Shown: piece by piece, positions 61,368-64,000 of the stretch
Numbering within the stretch: position 1 is the stretch's first letter
Layout: each line of letters opens with the position of its first letter
Source of the DNA: Juglans regia
Taxonomy: Eukaryota; Streptophyta; Magnoliopsida; Fagales; Juglandaceae
Direction: 5' to 3'
Assembly: GCF_001411555.2 (NCBI RefSeq)
Contig: NC_049916.1
Coordinates: forward strand, 22,847,558-22,911,557
Length of the DNA: 64,000 bases
Program-made: the position numbers and the translations under genes
The notes under the pieces: generated by a model
Database searches by the model: none
What the model was told of the DNA's origin: nothing
What the model saw: the letters and a program-made list of their open reading frames with translations, nothing else

Positions 61368-61755
61368 AGCCCCGTTTTGATATAAAAAATGTTTCATCTC
61401 ATCTCATTATTACAATTTTCTCAAATCCTCACATAAAATATAATAAACAATTCAATTTTTTAAAATCTAAAAGATAATAATAATATTAAAAAATAATATT
61501 CTAACAAGAATAAATATATATAGAAGTCACTATTGGGAGCATCTATTTTGCACACATGATGTGATATCATGTAGACCACACATCTCCCCAAGTGAGTATT
61601 AGAAACAATCAACTAGAAACAGCTACGCAGTGAGTGCAAAGTGTGAACTGCTATAGTGGCTTCTCTCTAGCATTATTCTTCTAACAATATATTATTCAAC
61701 TTTTAACTTTTATTTAAACTCATCTCATTTAAACTCATTATCCAAATGGCACCAT
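61368..61755. mobile_element. catctcatctcatt-family MITE with nested insert
   Basis: Left part 61368-61506 (cccgttttgatataaaaaatg ...) and right part 61679-61755 (... ctcatttaaactcattatccaaatggcacc) are one element, the reverse complement of 28533-28752, split by a 172-bp insert at 61507-61678. Confidence 0.7.
61507..61678. mobile_element. Nested MITE with 8-bp target duplication
   Basis: 172 bp with inverted ends agaataa...agaagtcactat and, in reverse, gaataatg...agaagccactat, flanked by ttctaaca on both sides (61499-61506 and 61679-61686), an exact 8-bp repeat typical of hAT insertions. Confidence 0.75.
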
Positions 61756-62500
61756 TGGATAAGAAAGTACCATGCATGTACACTGCCTCTTAAACTATAT
61801 ATCCACTTCCACATCCTTGTAATAAATTGTCGTTTTTGTCGTAAATATCCGATTAGAAATAAACATTTTTCTTATAATATTTAGCGAAAAACACCAGTAC
61901 GTAAATATAATAACTGTATCAACTAAATATATATACACACACTTGATTAATATATGGTAGACTGGTAGTGGGTTGAGTACTCCATGCGCAGTATCTTAGA
62001 TATATAACGATAAAATATTTTTTATTTCACTTAAAAATAGATAAAATATGGACAGTTTATGTTCTTTTAATTTGCTAATTAATGACTAGAAACAGGAGGA
62101 GTGTGATATGCAAGAGGCATATGGTTTGGGATCGTGAAACAGCCTAACAGTAGTACTACTATTGACTATTGACCAAAAATTAATAAGATGTTCGTTTAAT
62201 CATGGCCCTATATATGGATAAGTCTTGCCAATAGGCCGGCTAGCTATTTAAAAAAAGCTAGCACTGTGCATGTTCTCTTGCACAGTCAGTCGAGTACTTA
62301 ATCGATTGAAATAAAATTAATTTACCCACAATTAATTGAACAAAAATATTGCATACATTCAATATGTAATCCATAAACAACAAAAGATCAGATTAAGGAA
62401 CATATTGTATTCTTCGTAATTTATTAACCAAGAACGTGGAGGGATGCACATGGAAACTGTCGCATCCCCGAGATATTAAGAAACAGCATTTTGAAGATAC
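61756..62500. other. Unassigned AT-rich DNA
   Basis: No gene or element recognised. Confidence 0.4.
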
Positions 62501-62501
62501 A

Positions 62502-62519
62502 TATATATATATATATATA
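62502..62519. repeat. (AT)n microsatellite, left part
   Basis: Alternating A/T run directly before the foldback MITE at 62521; it may be the broken half of the tract at 62692. Confidence 0.85.
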
Positions 62520-62520
62520 G

Positions 62521-62688
62521 AGTAATGCTACATACAGTCGTGGAATGCGCAAACGCCGTGCAGTCGCTTTGAAAAAGAGTGGGGTCCACTATTAAAAAAT
62601 TAATTTCTTTTCAGGTGGGTCCTTTATTTATTCACTTTTTTCAAAGCGACTGCACGGCGACTGCACGCTCACGACTGTAAGTATCATT

Positions 62689-62690
<2 letters not shown>
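62521..62690. mobile_element. Foldback MITE, best copy, inside an (AT)n tract
   Basis: About 170 bp. Left arm agtaatgctacatacagtcgtg and right arm, in reverse, gaaatgatacttacagtcgtg; further in, the arms cgtgcagtcgctttgaaa and its complement pair almost perfectly. It lies between two (AT)n tracts, which suggests insertion into a TA microsatellite. Confidence 0.8.

Positions 62691-62691
<1 letters not shown>

Positions 62692-62746
<55 letters not shown>
62692..62746. repeat. (AT)n microsatellite, right part
   Basis: About 27 AT units, the longest pure repeat in the window. Its length is likely to vary between individuals. Confidence 0.95.
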
Positions 62747-62749
<3 letters not shown>

Positions 62750-63389
62750 TGCGCTGCTTTAAAGACCTTTCATTAAAGGGAAGGGTCATCGATTAATAAA
62801 GTATGGAGCTTTCCCACCATTTAATATTACCCCAATAATCGCAGAACTAAGAAGGAACACAAGTTCTAAGACCTGAGAAGAACAATTAAAATGGCCCAAA
62901 GATTCCACTTTTTCACATTCCAAGCCCACGATTATGTCTTTGGGCTGTATATATATGTAGCACCAAACGTTTGAAATTGCTTTGCAAGTTGCAACCATTC
63001 AAAGAAAATGTTGGATTTAGCCGCACGGTGCTATCGCAATTGGCATAAAATATTTGGGAAGTACTATATATACAAAAGATTACATAAAAATAAGTCTATA
63101 AATGATATGATTTTACGTGATTCGTTAGAATATTTTACTCGATCGTGAAAATCAATCTCTAATTCCTAAGTTCAAGTACCGTGCATGCGATTTCCATTTC
63201 CTCCCGTATAAAAAATCCCCATTTAGACATCAATCCATTTGATTCTAATAAGTAAAAGTAGATCGACAGCTTTGTTTTGTTAACCAACCTTCATTTATTT
63301 TCCCATGAAAGCCAGTGCACGATACACGCATTTATTAGTACTAGAACATACATTATATTGAGCTGGACTTCTAAACTTCGGGTTACGAG

Positions 63390-63701
63390 TTATTCTAGAT
63401 CATTTATGGCATCATCATCTCCGGATCGATGGGGTATCGAGGAGGCGCCCATGCATGGTTGAATGCACGTCATGAATGAGTCTTCGCATTGTGCGAAACA
63501 AGCTTCAGGATCCGGTGCCAGCGCCAGTGCTCTTGCGGCGCAATTGTTCATGCATGATACTTCTGATTCGCCACATTTATAGAAGCACTCCCATGGGCCT
63601 GGCGCATTCTGGCTGTTGACATGTGTTGCGGACCATGTTAGCAAGAACACCATCGCAAGGACAAGCCTCAAAAGCATAGAGAAATTATAATGCAGAGTCA
63701 T
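63390..63701 (-). CDS. Small secreted peptide with duplicated CX3C-X6-CX3C module
   Basis: Single exon. The start MTLHYNFSMLLRLV at 63701 is preferred; another ATG at 63716 would add five residues. 103 residues. A strong signal peptide (MLLRLVLAMVFLLTWSATHV) ends near VNSQ. The mature part has eight Cys in two identical spacings, CFYKCGESEVSCMNNC and CFAQCEDSFMTCIQPC, each C-x3-C-x6-C-x3-C, 13 residues apart, then a Ser/Asp-rich tail. Such CX3C pairs are the signature of helical hairpin peptides, but I recognise no named family. Likely an apoplastic or defence-type peptide; this is inference. A TATA-like tatataagag lies upstream at 63800-63809 as read on the plus strand, so it is unclear on the gene strand. 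Confidence 0.75.
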   Translation of the reverse strand: MTLHYNFSMLLRLVLAMVFLLTWSATHVNSQNAPGPWECFYKCGESEVSCMNNCAARALALAPDPEACFAQCEDSFMTCIQPCMGASSIPHRSGDDDAINDLE

Positions 63702-63716
63702 CTTCCCTGAGAGCAT

Positions 63717-64000
63717 AATTAAATGCCGCACAATACCATGTGATACGAGTACGCGCGTGCCTCTATCTACGACATTGTGCCAACAAATTTGAAGTACTTT
63801 ATATAAGAGAGAGTTGTAGAGACGTACAGTTAGCTGTTTGCTAAAGACATTTTGAAGTGATTGGTTGCATTTCATTCCGGAGGCATGATTTCTTATGAAA
63901 AAAGTAACACTCAACGATGAGATTGGCTGGGCTTTTTGCTTATGTATAACCCCCAGACTTCTTGCTTGTAACCACGGTTTTCCTCCGCCACAAGTGAGGG
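63717..64000. other. Upstream of the Cys-rich peptide gene
   Basis: Presumed promoter of the peptide gene. The upstream part of the open frame here lacks a plausible start and is not called. Confidence 0.4.

Overview
This is a stretch of nuclear DNA from a dicot plant. It is AT-rich and intron-rich, with spliced genes separated by long non-coding stretches full of small transposons. The proteins match the rosid versions of well-known Arabidopsis genes. The repeat types (a family carrying catctcatctcatt, and small foldback elements) suggest Fagales, walnut/hickory-like, but the species is an inference.

Apparently intact genes, left to right: a SEC14-like lipid-transfer protein (2166-5132, -); an IRX10-like GT47 xylan xylosyltransferase (11779-15954, +); plastid transaldolase (17961-21238, +); the sterol 14-demethylase CYP51G (24298-26604, -); a secreted At4g14100-like protein (38663-39447, -); the large membrane protein NEF1 (40590-47225, -); the auxin-conjugating enzyme GH3.17 (54466-56672, -); and a small secreted peptide with two copies of a four-cysteine module (63390-63701, -). 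Exon joins were checked by phase and by matching recalled family sequences. These are independent housekeeping, cell-wall and hormone genes, not an operon. NEF1 and transaldolase are also close neighbours in Arabidopsis (At5g13390 and At5g13420, from memory), so this may be an old syntenic block.

Broken genes: an FKBP-type isomerase relic (22454-23444, +); a plastid octanoyltransferase (LIP2p) relic (31433-37898, +) split by a 4.1-kb composite Mutator-like element; a FAR1-type transposase relic inside that element (34186-36300, +); and a receptor-kinase fragment (48738-49180, +) carried inside a 1.13-kb Pack-MULE with a perfect 9-bp target duplication.

The spaces between genes hold hAT-like elements with 8-bp target duplications, GC-ended/AT-cored elements, a four-copy foldback MITE family, a triple nest of elements (29.1-30.4 kb), a 31-bp minisatellite (about 1.0-1.35 kb), two related copia-like LTRs and (AT)n tracts. 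No rRNA, tRNA or CRISPR was recognised. The most interesting points are the MULE-split LIP2p, the Pack-MULE, a duplicated decoy splice acceptor in the IRX10-like gene, a GC-AG intron in GH3.17 and the duplicated four-cysteine peptide.
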